Origin: Caprimulgus europaeus
Taxonomy: Eukaryota; Chordata; Aves; Caprimulgiformes; Caprimulgidae
Direction: 5' to 3'
Assembly (NCBI GenBank): GCA_907165065.1
Contig: OU015535.1
Location: 1,996,151 to 2,060,150 of the forward strand
DNA length: 64,000 nucleotides
A program made the position numbers and the translations under genes. Each line of letters begins with the position of its first letter. Within the stretch, counting starts at the first letter, position 1. The notes beneath the pieces were generated by a model that worked only from the letters and a program-made list of their open reading frames with translations, was not told the origin of the DNA and made no database searches. Below, piece after piece: positions 33,665-46,700 of this stretch.

Positions 33665-36466
33665 GTATGTGTACTTTAAATTCTTTCAATCTTGATGTAT
33701 TTGTTCTAAGAAAATACTTTATTTAGAAACCATAACTTTATTTAAAAGCATTAAATAGTAACAGATTTTTTTTTAAATTGCATTTTTTATTTATGCTACT
33801 TAACATGCCATTTGGATTTTAAATAAAGGATCTTCTACCTTGGTGAAGCTCAGTAATGATAACGTGACATTTCCTGAATGCTTCTCTCTCCAATGTGGTT
33901 TATGACTAATATCTTAGTTTTGAAAACTGTAAAAAAAAAAATTATTTATAGAGAGTTTCCAGTGTTTTCAATCAAAATGCATCCTAAATGGTCATTTGAC
34001 TGCCTGCCAGGTTTTGGGGGCAACATGTGTTGGGGAGAAGTTCATGTACTTGATCAGGCTTCCTTAGTAGTCTCCTCTTCTTTACTTGACAGTGAGACCC
34101 TTCACTGACTCGTTAGTGCAATGCTCATTATGCACTTGGAAGATTCAGATAATTTAGAGACTCTAATACAATTTTCAGATACTTCACTTTTATCCATTTA
34201 TTATTTTATACTTGTTACCTCCAGGGTATTTTTTTTAAAACCTACCTGTTTGAAAATGTGGCTGTGTGAGTCCAACTTGGTAAAGCTTATAAAAAGGCTC
34301 TAAACAGGACTGAAGCTTTAAAATTACCTCCTTGAAACTGAGTGTGTTCCACGTTCACTGGACCATTACAGACCATTAAGCAGTTGCTCCTCGATTCTCA
34401 AGGAGTGTGACCATTGATCAGTGATAACAAGGTCCAAAATATTGGCTGTGGGTTCCCTATAGTACCCTGTAGCTTGTTTTTGGGATTGTCAGGACTTTGC
34501 ATCTAAAGACTCTGTATTTTCTGTCTTTATAAAAAAAAAAAAAAGCCAGAATCTTCACTTGCAGAGTTAAAAATCCATTTTTTATGGACAGACTGCAGAC
34601 AGCCACAAAAACAGGTGAATTGCACTATAACCTGATACCAAAAAAACCAGAAGTCTATAGGAAGTGATCGAAGTTCCTCTGAAATGCTTTTTTCTTATAA
34701 CAGAAATCAAAATCAATATGGTATTGGCCCAAGTTCAAGGCTGTGCAGGGGCAGTTGGTAGCACATTTTAATATACAGCAGCTGAACTGAATCAAACATC
34801 ACCAATATCCCAAGCTGCTGTAGGTAAGGCTGAAGTGAGGTGCCTGTACTTTATTCCTTGGGGGTTTTTAACTCCCAGGAGGGTTGCCAACATGCTGGCA
34901 AGCTGTGGAAGGACTAATGCTGATCAGCTATTGCAAACTCAAAGTAAGTCCACTGGCCTGTGAATTGACAGCAGTACAACTGAGGTGACATTTCAAGCTG
35001 TCCTACTTATTCTGGTGTGGACCTGCTGGGTCTTCTGGGGGATGTGGGTGCTCTGATGGGTGTGTGGCATCACTGCTGCTGATGCCCTCTGATAAGAGTC
35101 GAGTTGGTCTTTTAGAAACCGTATTTTGAGGTATTTGAGTAGTGTCTAGGCACAGCTGAAAGCCAGTTACTCCAGATCTGGTTTGGGTGCTACCTAAAAA
35201 CTAAAGGTTAGCAGAATTCTAGCCCTTGCTCCTAGCACACATCGTAATGAACTGAGATTATTTCAGTGCAGGCACGTGTGGTGTTTGACTGACAAGCTGA
35301 GGGACTCTAATACTGGTGGAATAATGTCAGGATGTCTTGCCAGATAAATTCCACACCTTAAAGGAAGGGTCTGCTCGGGCTTGGTGCATCTGCAGAAGCT
35401 GGCAATCCTGCACAGAGCACGTTTCTCCTGTACAGGCTTCAGGGTTGTGATGGTGAAAATCAACACCATGTGTTCTCCCCAGAAACCTGCAGGCCATCAG
35501 TGTGAGGCTTGGAGTGCTGATACAATCTTCTGTGTTGGGGCTGTTAACTGAATTCTGTTATTCAGCATCAATTTGAGGTACTCTAAGACAGCTCCAGCCT
35601 TTATGATAGCCTCAGATTAGACTAACAGATGAATGCAGGAGCAGGCAGCTCGAGCAGAAGGCAGAGCCATACTCCTCCTGAAATGCTCTTTCAGTCCAGC
35701 TCCTCTGTCCTCCCTCTTCAACTGTGTTTCTTCAGAGCAGAGGTGAAACATCACTGAGAATGTGCTTTTATGTTTCTACCTGCCTAAAATCCTGGCCAGC
35801 TTTTGTCTTCTCCTGGGCAAAAGCCCCCTTAGCTCTTTACCTATGTCTAGGTAGCTTCTTTACATTGCGGTTCAGGAGCTTCCTACAGTTTTCCTTCATT
35901 TCTGGCAAATAAAGATGAGATGTAATTCCATCAAATGAAACAACAGGGTTAGTCTGGGGGGATAGTGCTTAAACTCTAAAGAGAAGAAACTATCATTCCT
36001 GCTCACAAAAAGATCAGCACAATGCCAGCAAATCAGTATGCTGACCACACTGTGCCTGTGTCCGCTGCCAAGCGGTTCAGTTGAATTCCTGAAATCAAGT
36101 CTAACAAGGAGCTGCAAGCAGGTGAGAAGCCAGGAATAAAATGTGCTGTCTCAGCATTAACTGGACAGACACATACTGGGTGAAATTAAAGGCTTATGTT
36201 TGTGGTTAATAAGCAGAAGTATTGGATAGGATTGTAGTGCTTGACTTGCTAGCGTTGGCACTTAAGATAAAAGGATTATTCTAAATAAACTGAGATGAAA
36301 CCATTTTTTTTTTTACCTCCTTACTACCAGAAGATTGCTTTGAGATCAGATGGATGTCAGTTTGGCATATATTTCTCAATCCTAGAAACCTGTATCCTAT
36401 GACGTTTTAGTGGCTTGTTACACAGAAGCAAGGTCTTTCATGTTCGGTGCTGCGTGGGTATGAGAA

Positions 36467-36720
36467 GGAAGAGGAAATGGGCTCCAGTTGTGCCCAGGGC
36501 AGTTGAGATGGGATGTGAGGAAGAATTTCTTTGCTGAAAGGGTTCTGAGGCATTGGCAGGGGTTGCCCAGGGCAGTGGTGGAGTCCCCATCCCTGGAGGG
36601 ATTGAAGAGTCGTGCAGACACAGTGCTGAGGGACATGGGTCAGTGGGGACTGGTCAGTGTTGGGTTCATGGTTGGATGTGATGAGCTCAAAGGGCTTTTC
36701 CAATCCAGGCAGTTCTGGGA
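36467..36720 (+). mobile_element. CR1 LINE 3' fragment
   Basis: About 254 bp starting GAAGAGGAAATGGGCTCC. The ORF2 C-terminal frame is open ([32 protein letters not shown]) and a 3' UTR follows, ending AGGCAGTTCTGGGA. It is nearly identical to the copy at 12779. The tail stops before the usual ATTCTG repeat. Confidence 0.94.
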
Positions 36721-38489
36721 GATGAACCATTGCAGTAATTAACTTTTACCTTTGCATTTCTAGCAGATGCAGAGAGAGAAACAGCTCGGGGTCTCAAATT
36801 CAGTGTGCCTCAGAGCTGACACACGGTGTGATGTGGGCACTGCCTTGCAGAGGAGGTCTGCTCTGAACCAGACTCATCCTTCTCTTTCCTCCTTAAATCC
36901 CGTCAAACCTGCACCGTTGTCATCCTCATTAAACTTTGGAATTCTTCTAGGAGGGTCTTTTTAGCAGTCTCTGAGCAGTAAAGAGAAAAATTAGGATTTG
37001 ACAGGGCAGGCAAATACATGTAATTTGTGGGATTTCTTGGGGTTTTTTGTCCCTGTCTTTCCCCCCACCCCAAGGGTTTGGCCAGCTGGGCAGGCCACTG
37101 AAGTCCTGGCACCAAACATGCCTCTAAGCCTGGGGTTGGGAGACCTTGAGCTCTCTTTAGCTGTCTCTTGCAGTTGAGCAAGTGTGATCAGACTCGAGCC
37201 AGCAGCTCATTTTGGCAGAGCTGGCTTTTTTCATACTGGAATGGAAGATCCAAGTGATGCCCTAGAATTTTATATTGTTTCTCAGTTGCAAAAGTTATTG
37301 TCTTGGTGGATTTGTTTTCAGTAGCTTTATAGCTTGTCATAAGGATTAAAATCCATCCAAAAGATGTTCAGGTGCTCTGAAATGCAGCAAGCACTGAACC
37401 TGACTATGCAGAGACAAGGTTGATGCAGAAAAGCAATATGATTCTAGATAACACACTGAAACAATTAAAAATCACTTGATTTTTTTTTTTCCCCCGTGGC
37501 TTTCTCATTGTGACAAAAAAATGATAAATTATCCTATTGTTTGTGTAAGTGCTTAAAATTCTTTCTGCTTATAATATTGTCAAATTGTTTTAAACTTGCA
37601 CTGGTTTCCTTTTGGTGAATGCCATGTCATTTCCAGGCCGAGGTATTTGTTAAATCTATTAAAACTGAGGAATTGCTTTGAACATTTCGCACTCTCAGAT
37701 GTAATGAACACATACACGGTGAGCTATGAAATTGTCAGTGTGATGGTCTTTTTTTAATTAGCTGTCTTTATTCGTGTGCTTTCAGTAGGAAATGCAATTT
37801 GTTTTACAAGCAATTTTAATATTTAGTAGTAGAACCTGACATTTATGGGTGAGAATGTACCTATGTAGTAAAATCGATCACATCAAAGTTTGCAATAGTA
37901 TGTCTCAAGGTTTAGTGACTGGAAGATGTTCCTCTTGCCTCTGCTACAGACCCTGTGTGTTTAATAAGCCCAAGGCAACAGGATGGAGGATTCAAGCAGC
38001 GTGGAAGGTGCAGAGGGGCTCAGATCAGTACGTGTCTTGGACTAGCAAACCTCTAAAACCTGCCCAGAAGTGACACCTCTGTTCTGGCTTTCCTGCTTCT
38101 CCCATTTTTGATTCTTATAAGAGATTAACAGCAGGATGAATGACTTAGACTGAGATTTAATTAACCATTTCCCTACATATTCCTTTACTTTCCTGCCAGT
38201 AACAGAGGTGAGATGAAATACATTGGAGCTCCTCGTCACCACTGCTCTGTGACATTCCTGGTGTCATACTTCCACTGCAGCTGGTCCTTTGCTCAGGTGC
38301 TTTGAGTTGTCAGACCTCATCCCAGGAGCCATCCTGTGCAGAACATGTCTTCAATCAGCCCACTGGACCTGATCTGTCCTCTTTTAGGTTTTTTTGTTCC
38401 TTCCCAGCTGTGTCCTTTTTAAAGGAGAAATGAAATACAAGGTGGGGTGAACTGTAAGTGACAATACTGCATAAAAGGAGGGCGTTCTC

Positions 38490-38690
38490 GTGGCTCCTGA
38501 ACCGAGGTGCCAAGGCTATTGCAGAAATAGTGTGGTGTTCTGTGAATATCCACAGAATTTAAAGAAATATGCAAAGAAAGACAGGAGAGTTTGGTTAAGA
38601 AAAAGAAAATGTAAAAGAAAAGGCCAGTTCAAGTACCAGCTATGGAGGAAACATCAACCAGACAATTTAGCTGAGCCAGAAGAAGGCTGA
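38490..38690 (+). other. Lys/Arg-rich open frame of 66 codons, unrecognised
   Basis: The frame contains NLKKYAKKDRRVWLRKRKC and KRKGQFKYQLWRKHQPDN, then ends AEPEEG and a stop. A basic C-terminal tail of this kind occurs in some secreted or nuclear proteins, but no family was recognised. There is no clear acceptor at its start (the nearest is a weak CTATTGCAG near 38524), and purine-rich DNA alone gives Lys/Arg-rich frames. Confidence 0.15.
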
Positions 38691-40065
38691 GACTCTGATT
38701 CTTCTCAGTGTGTAAATAGATGGATGGCATGGAAAGTTTTGTGTCTGTGGAGGATCATGCAAAAGGACTAATTTCTTGTAAAGATGTGCATTAGATTAAG
38801 TGGAAAAGTAATTGTCTAATTGACTTTAGAGCAGGAAAAATTGCAGACTGTCAGCTTGATGGTGTGCTGGGTGGAGAGTGGGAGGACTGGCTGTTAAACA
38901 GACCTTGACAAACTTCAGTAATTGAGCCAGAGAGCGTCTAGCAGGAAGCAAACTTTGGTTGGTTTTCTTTGTTTCATTTTATCTGAGTAAAATCTATTTT
39001 AATGGTGTGACTCAGCCTTCTCTCTGATAACCTGCAAAGTACAGCTTTGGGGGAATGGAAGGCAGACAGACTTGTACAACTAATTTTCAGGTTCAAATGT
39101 CTTGCTTTGCTATCTGAATGACTTGGTGGCTGCATGGAAAGAGGGGCTTGTCTGGCTGGTTTTAATCACTCCATAAAGATTTTTTTCCAACAGCTCTTAA
39201 CCAGTCCTTAAAATGTGTAAAATCACCATTTGATAAATTTTAAAAATAATTAAAAAATTTCCCCCAATAGATTTTTACATAAATGTCAAGCTGACCCTTT
39301 ACAGTAGTGTAGAATATGATGAGATTCCTGATATTAATTTAAATCAGTTTTATTACTGCTAACAGAAATAGAATGTATGGAAACAGCTTCTAGTGACTGA
39401 GATGGCTGTGGATTTGCTAGTGGCTTTAAAAGTACATCACTTGAGTCCAAATTTCAGAGTGAAAGGACAGCAGTACATTCATTGAGTTGTCCAAACTGTG
39501 TCATCTTGTATAGTTAACTCTACACTTGTGATATTAAAATACAGGGTTGTTTTATTTCCTAAAAATAGTACAAAACATCTATTTAAAAGAAAATAATTGT
39601 GAAATAAGATTTGGGAGTACATATTAATATTTCTTAACAATCTATCATCCTGTGCAATGCAGAATCACGTGAAAATTGTGCCGTGAAGTACCCAGTTGTC
39701 CAGGGGTAGGAGGTGGAATTAGTCTTAGTATGGAGTGTTCACAGCAGCACTCTGTGGTTTCAGTTCTTGGTCATCTCCCTGAATAATACAGACAATTAAT
39801 CCTTTTTACCACACACCATATGCTCTCTGTGTGCACACACTTCACAAATAGTTTGGAATTGCCTGACCTGATTGGGATAACTACTTTAATTCATCCTTTC
39901 GTGCTGTGGTTTTGGACTGTGGGTTACTAGATTAAATACAGCAGATACTTGTCTGTGAAATCCAAGGCTACTAAGGAAGGAAATTGCCACAGCAATTTTC
40001 TTGAAGAGAATATTGTGCAGGCAGAAGAGCTTTGTGCTGAGAGGATAGCTGGTAGAGGGGTACCA

Positions 40066-40120
40066 GGGACGGGGGTACCTGAACCACGGGGCGGTGACGC
40101 AGCAGCGAGCGGGCTTTCGG
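40066..40120. other. CpG cluster upstream of a consensus splice donor
   Basis: Seven CpGs in about 55 bp (GACGGGGG through GGCGGTGACGC and AGCGAGCGGGC). About 190 bp downstream on the plus strand is CAAGAG|GTAAGTA (junction 40307/40308), a near-perfect donor. Together they could be a small promoter and first exon. No TATA box or open frame supports it. Confidence 0.25.
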
Positions 40121-43037
40121 ATTTCCATCCCAATGGTTTGGCCACCAGACTTAAGCTGTGTCCCTGTCTTTAATTGTGCTCTTTAACCACGCTTTGGGAA
40201 CTTGGTGGTATTTAAGACAACAGTATGATAAATTCTAGCTTTCCCTACAACTGTAAAAGCACTGAAGGCTGGAGATGCAGGCACTGGTGTATGGGCGTTC
40301 TCAAGAGGTAAGTAATATTTTCTGAGTAGATCTTCTCTTTAGTGACACACATCTCTTGCTAACATCTTAGAATTAGATGAAGAGGCTATTAATAAACAAC
40401 TGTAATTGTTTTTTCCAGATATTCTTGGAGTTGATGAAAGCAAATGAGCCCTGTGTTATCTGTTTCTGAAATCTTGTGCCAGCTTTCCTGTTTATGTGCC
40501 ACTAGAATGTCTGTTCTGCCCTTTGCTGGAGGAATACACACTTATCCAGGAGAATTAATACCAGGCTGGATTTATTTTCCCCTGAGACTTTGTGTTAGGG
40601 TTCTACCTTAGAAATTGTTTTATGAAATGATATGTGAAGGATTAGCAGAGCCTCCTAAAATCAATAACTGGTAGAATTGAAAGTGCTCAGCAGCTTTCTA
40701 AGCTCTAGTGTTGCTTAGAACCTGTCTGTAAAAGGCTCTTCAGGCTTGTTGATTATTCTTGACTGCTTATAAATCTGGCAGGTAATTGCAAGGCCTTTCT
40801 CAGATGCATGGCAACATCAGTGTTACCTTGAGCTGTTACCTTTAGACCACTCAGAACATAATTTGTAATTGGGAGTGGAAGTGAAAGGAGGAAAAAAAAA
40901 AAAATTCAAAACCATCTGGAAAGAGCCATGTAGTCTACTGTCAAAGACTGTGGTAGATGTTTGGATGATAGTGAAAATAGATGAACTCTCTGGATTATGC
41001 ATCCTACACTCCATTCACCATTTCACCACTGGTGAAAGTTCTATTGAAATGAATTGACAGTAAAATTAAACGTGTATTGTGGAATGTATGTGAGGTGTGT
41101 GGGATATGGATGCCTTTACAGTACAAATTGAATGCAAGTGGTATTAATGTGGAAGAGTTCATGATTAAACAGGAAGCTTTGCTCTCTTCTCTGTTGCTTC
41201 AGTAAAGCTTGTCTCTGTAGGACACAGTAAGAAGGCAACAACTTGCATGTCAAGCAGAATAATTTTCTTAGCTGTTGCTCTTTTTCTGCACAAGCACTTC
41301 AGTATCACTGGCTGAAGGGTGATGCCAGTCTTTCCCCATCAGCCTTCTGAGGAAAGCCCCAAGTTTCTTTAACAAGAGAAGTGGACAAATGGAGATTTGG
41401 ATGGTGTTTGCAAGACACTTGCCAAGCTGGAAGAGGAGAAGGTGATTCTGCTTCATGCAGCCAGGTTAGCTAGAGGTTTGTGTCACTGGTTTTAGTGCTC
41501 TATTGTCTCTGAAAGCACCATGGAGCCTCCACCCTCTGCCCTTGGTGTACTGTGAGCTGATTGCACTGGAGATGTGCAGTGGTTACAGAGAGCAGAACAT
41601 GACTGTGGACATGCTCTGGCTGACAGGGAGTTATTATTTGAGCCCTCCATATAGATTTCACAAATTTTTCATTTTGTGTTCTGTTTACTCTAAAGTGGAA
41701 TGAACTCACAGTAGCAAATGTTTTTCCTCAGCAGTAATTGCATTTGGTATAACACAATAACTGGCAGTGTCAGGAGTGGCGTTTTAAGCACTTGATTTTT
41801 GGGAAAGGGATTATGAAAACTGATTGTAAACTGCAACTAGACCATTGAGATTTCCTGGGGATGCTGAATGCTTAATTTTTTTTTTTTTTAAGTACTCAAT
41901 TTGAGGTGTTTTAAAACTTTCTGATTTTCAAAAAAGGTTGAGCATACACCTCAGCAATTGGTGTGAGTGTTTCAAATTCCATACCTGACCTGCCAAGCAG
42001 AATTACCAATACATTTCAACAAAACCTTGCCAGTCCAGTAGTGATAGTTAATCACAGTGACATTTCAGCATTGAGCAGTTACAGTGGTACATGTTTTACC
42101 TAGTAAAATTTCAGGTTAACAGTGCTAATGTAAGTGAGAAGCTTTTATAGAAGTTTATTTCATAAACTTTCTGTTGTTTTTACTCATCCTCTGTTAGAAG
42201 AAGAAAAACAAGAGGGTAGTACTGTGGTTTTTTTCAAGCAGTTTAGTCAACAAGCAAGTTAACTGAGTTCTAGTTCTCAGGCAATACAGCCAAAATCATG
42301 TTATTGCCTCAAAGCTTGTGTAACTGCATAAGTGCTAGCTACTAGAAGGAGGGTGGTTGAGGGGACCTCTTCAACCTGACAGTGTTCTGAAGAAGTCCAT
42401 GATTCTGTACTTCACAAAGCAAGCTCTTTATTTCTCTCAGTTGCTTTTCAACACATTGAAGAACGTTGAGGCATATCATGATGTTTCATGACTCAAAAGC
42501 TTCAGGTGCTGCAAGTGATTTTAAGCATCAGAGCCACGACACCATCAATGTCTTGGAGAGAAAATGTTCTGCATGGACTGAGCTGTTTCCCCCCAACTTA
42601 GTACTGTTTCTGTGAGCTCAATGAGCAAGGAAATACAATAGCATTGTACTGAGAGATGAATTAGGGGGAAAGGGCTGCCTTTGTTTTGTGGTTTGTTTGG
42701 GTTTTTTATTAAATAGTTGTGTAAACACAGGTAGGTGCATGTTTGTGGTTTGATGTTTGCTTCAGGTAATGTATTATACTAATACTTTGACTTCTGAATT
42801 GCTGAGATTACAATTATTCTACTGAAAAGTAGAATCAAGTCTTGCTAAAAATCAGATGCCATCCAGGTGGATAAACTAGCATATGCAAGCATTTTGTCTA
42901 AAATTATTTCCACTGGAAACAGACAGCTGTAATTTATGTAACTTTCTAAGTGCTGATTGTGCTCAATAGAATTCTCTTGACAGGCTGGCAGTTGTTGAAT
43001 TTGCAATCTCAAAAAGACAAAAGCTTTGTAAGTGGTT

Positions 43038-43740
43038 TCACATTAATTCAATGCAGCTAATTTTTATACCAAATTCTTGCAGGAGTTGTTCTTGTTCACA
43101 AGTAGTCCCATTGGTTACTGAGTTAGATAAGAGTTGCTTAATGAGCAACATGTGTGCACAACTTAATTCAGTAATTTGAGTTCTTGTAGTGCCATAGGAT
43201 TCCTCTTTTGTGTCGATAAAGTAGTTTAAATTTCCTTCATGATTTTGCCATTCTATAGTAAATTCTGAGTTGCTTTTGTTCTTTTTCATTGGAATTCACA
43301 TGAAAAGCTGGCAAAATCTAGGGGACAGTGTGTGAGTATAAAGAAGAAAACACAGAATATCTTATTTCCTGTGTGCTTTGTAATGTTGAAGAGCTTTGGT
43401 TGAAGTTGGTTCTGTGGCATCTGCTGAACAGCTCGTAATTACCTGGTTGAATTCTCATTTCCATGCTCTTGCTCTCGTCAAGACCAGAGAGGTGGTGTGC
43501 ATTTTGAGTAGAATTCAGGGCATCTATTAGCTGTTTGGTGGGACAGTGAGAACCACCTCTAAATGAGCTGGTGTTTTGGAAAGATCCTGCCAGCAGCTTG
43601 TGCTGGATAAAGTTGCCTTCTGGCTTCTCCTGATACCTGCTTTTCAGAAGAACATAGAATGTCCTGTGGTGCTGTGACACAAAGCTCCCAGGGGTTTCAT
43701 TTTTGGAAGCCAGAACTGTGAGGCCAACAGAACCTCACTT
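43038..43740 (-). pseudogene. Possible frameshifted coding remnant, unrecognised
   Basis: Two minus-strand open frames lie end to end in different frames. The upstream one (about 43730 to 43318, some 136 codons) includes LTVLASKNETPGSFVSQHH and ends with YSVFSSLYSHTVP. The downstream one (43289-43038, 83 codons) includes GTTRTQITELSCAHML and ends GIKISCIELM. Both have an ordinary mix of residues rather than a low-complexity bias. A single frame change between 43320 and 43289 would relate them. No family was recognised, and chance remains likely. Confidence 0.15.
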
Positions 43741-46700
43741 CTCCTCCAGCTGTGCAGGAGCTCCAGAGGAGCACAGGGTATGAGCTGAAGTTGGCTTATA
43801 TTACTAATTTAAACAAGTTTTGGTTAGTTGTTTTCTTTAAATGGAGATGTGATTATATTCAGATATCCCTGTGAGGACAGAAATAAAATCAGACTTTAGG
43901 AACAGAGCTAACTGGCATACTTTTCTGTCCTGGGCACTGCAAATATTCTGTGCTAATTATTGGAAATCCATGTGTGTGTGCAAGCCCCTAGGATCATGAG
44001 TGGGAGGCACCGTGTTCTGTTAATGATTTGCCTCTCTGCACTAGTGCAAAATAAAGAAACCTGCTTCCTTGCACGTAATCTGTTTCATTCAAAAGAATTC
44101 ATGTATTAGACAGGATATTAAGCCAAAGGTGCCTTTGATTCAGATGCAGAGCAGCAATTTTAATGTAATAATCTGCGTGCTGAGAACTTAAAATCAAATA
44201 AAAGAGAGAACTTTCATAGTTTTTCTTTCCAGTATCACTGTGTTATGCAAATAGTCATGGTTAGGTTAATTCTATTCAACAGGAAAACATGCAGCAGAAA
44301 ATAGCTGTGTAAAAAAAATCTCCTGATAACTTCAAAGGCCCTTTTCTCCTTTTTGCTTTTTTAATTTGTATTGTAGGTAGTTTTATGCCTCAGTGTAATT
44401 CAAGAATGATCCTTGGATTAGGACTTAACCATGATTTAGATACGTGGCTCCTCATCTGAGCTGTTTTAATTATGCTTTTGGAAGTATTCCAGTGAGTGCC
44501 ATTGTAAATAAATGGAAGATGGAATAACCAAACTGTGTATTGGAGAAACTGAGAACAGAACAGTATGTTAGTAAAAACATAAAGACAAAAAGAAAATGTT
44601 AGGTTGTCACAGTAAAGAAAAAAAAGTAAATATCCTAAAACATGTATTATAAATAATTGGAATCAAGACTAAAGCCTCATTTGTGATGTAACTGCTTCCT
44701 AGGAACTATTATAAGTAAGCTGGAGTGGCTGTCAGGGCGTGTTTATGGTGATTGCTGCTTGTTTCTTCCTGCAGTTCTTGCTCTGCTTCCTGAAGAAAAG
44801 AAAAGTCAGATTTTGTCATGATTTTCCAGGGCTCTCAATTGCTCCTTACTCAGAGAATTCACGGGGGCTCCTGACTTGTGGTGGCAGCGCACTCCCATTT
44901 AGAGGGCTGCAAGACACCGCTAACGAGTTCCCTGGCAGGAACCGCCTGTGGGTGCTGCACTGGTGCTGCTCATGAAGCTGAAACAGGGGACACCCTGCTC
45001 CAAAGCATTTCCTTGTGTGACAGAGGTGAAGGAGTGTCAGGAGAACCAGGGGAACAGAGGGAAAATCTGTTTTCCAGTGGGAATGGGGAAGCGCTGCTGG
45101 TGTGGTTCCAAGTCCTTGAACCCCCAGGCAGGGGCTCCTGCTCACTTGTGGACTCAGGACTGTCAATCTCTGTTACCTTTGGGTTAGTTACAACCTGAAC
45201 AACTGGTTGCTAACATCTCCAGGAACTTAAATTGTATTTTACTGACATGTAACCACCTTTACCACTATGAAATCGATTTCCCCTGTTGTAGGAGTGTCGA
45301 TAGTTCTAACCTGGTATTGGGTATATTGAAAGCTGGGACATACAAGATGAATGCAAAGAGATATTGTCCATTGTCTGACATGGACAATAATGAGAAAGGA
45401 TTAGGTGTCTGGTTCATTGTGTGTCAATACAATCCTAGCAAAAGCCATCTGTGCCTTTTGGGCAGCTAAATGTTGTGATGGGAAGCAAGGTAGAGTGAGT
45501 GGGAATTTCCAGCCTGTCCTGTAAAGGAAAAACTTACCCATTTTTAATAAATATTAATATTTAGCTAATGAATAGGTGAATTTTTTTTCCAAAATCTACT
45601 CAGAATTTTTCTATATTATATGGCTCAGAACCAATTTTTATTTACTAAGAGTCTTCTTTTCCTCTACAAACACAGCAGTACAACCACCTGCACAAGAGTG
45701 TAGTGAGAGCCTAAGGAAGGTCACCATTGTGTGAGTACTTTGCAGTCAGTAGGGTAAAGAGACAAGGACATCCTTTTCTCAGTTTGGGCTTTAGTGGGGT
45801 TTTTTTGGTGACTTCCATTTTCCTTTTTTATACTCTGATAAATCTTCAGATTTCCTCACACCACGTTGTTGCATGGACATTCCCCATTTGGTGGGGTGGA
45901 TGGGAGATGTTTCTGCAGTGGGATAGGGGAATTTTAGGTTGGCACTGGAGATTTCTGAGATGTTAGGAGGTTTTCCAGTGCTAGGAAAGAAAATCCATGT
46001 AGCCATCAGGCATATGAACAAATTGTGCCTCTGGTTTCCCAATCCAAGTTGCAGGAGCTATGAAGGGAGATATCTTAAACTAATGTGCTGATGCAGGGGA
46101 GCATAATATTCTAACTTGAAGAGAGAAAGAGGAAATCATTTACATATATAATTGATTGTATCCATCTGTTATGTCCAGCATATCAGGGTATAAGGTGTCC
46201 TGGAAACCAGCTGTGTCTTTAATGTTTCAGCTCAGTTTTAAGTCTGTCTGTATCTCTGCTGGGATATATTATTGTACTGTTTGAAATCAAGATCAGAAAG
46301 AATTAAAATTTTTGTGTAGTCAATGGAGTTCTAATTAGCCAAGTATTAGCAGTGGGAGATTTTTGTGCTTTTTAATTTAAATGAGCTGTGAAAAAAAACT
46401 TGGGGGGGGGGGAATTCTATAGGCATCTTATAGTGAAGGGCAGAAAGGACAGATGTTTCTATGGTCTAAGTAATAGGACAGTGGACAGAAACCTTTGAAT
46501 AGGAAAGAAAAATCTATATATATATATATATATTTTAATTTAGAATGTAGTGCACTACTTACACATCAGTGGAGAATTCCTGTCCTATTGCAACTACGAA
46601 CTGCATGTGAAATTAATATCCTACCTGTAATTTCCTCCAAATAATGAGCTTTGTGCAGGAAAGAGAAGAGCAGAAAAGGACAAAGGGCCTGAGCAGTGAT

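Larger units (their letters stand above)
32926..36466. other. Unique DNA with two exon-like segments
   Basis: AT-rich with no repeats recognised. The exon candidates at 33505-33596 and 33635-33664 are listed separately. An AATAAA hexamer follows them at 33822-33827. A donor-like AG|GTGAGA lies near 36120. Confidence 0.55.

Noticed and set aside
42336..42405. Possible very decayed CR1 tail (GGGGACCTCTTCAACC ... CATGATTCTGTA)
   Set aside because: Only scattered similarity to the CR1 3' end. Not enough for a call without alignment.
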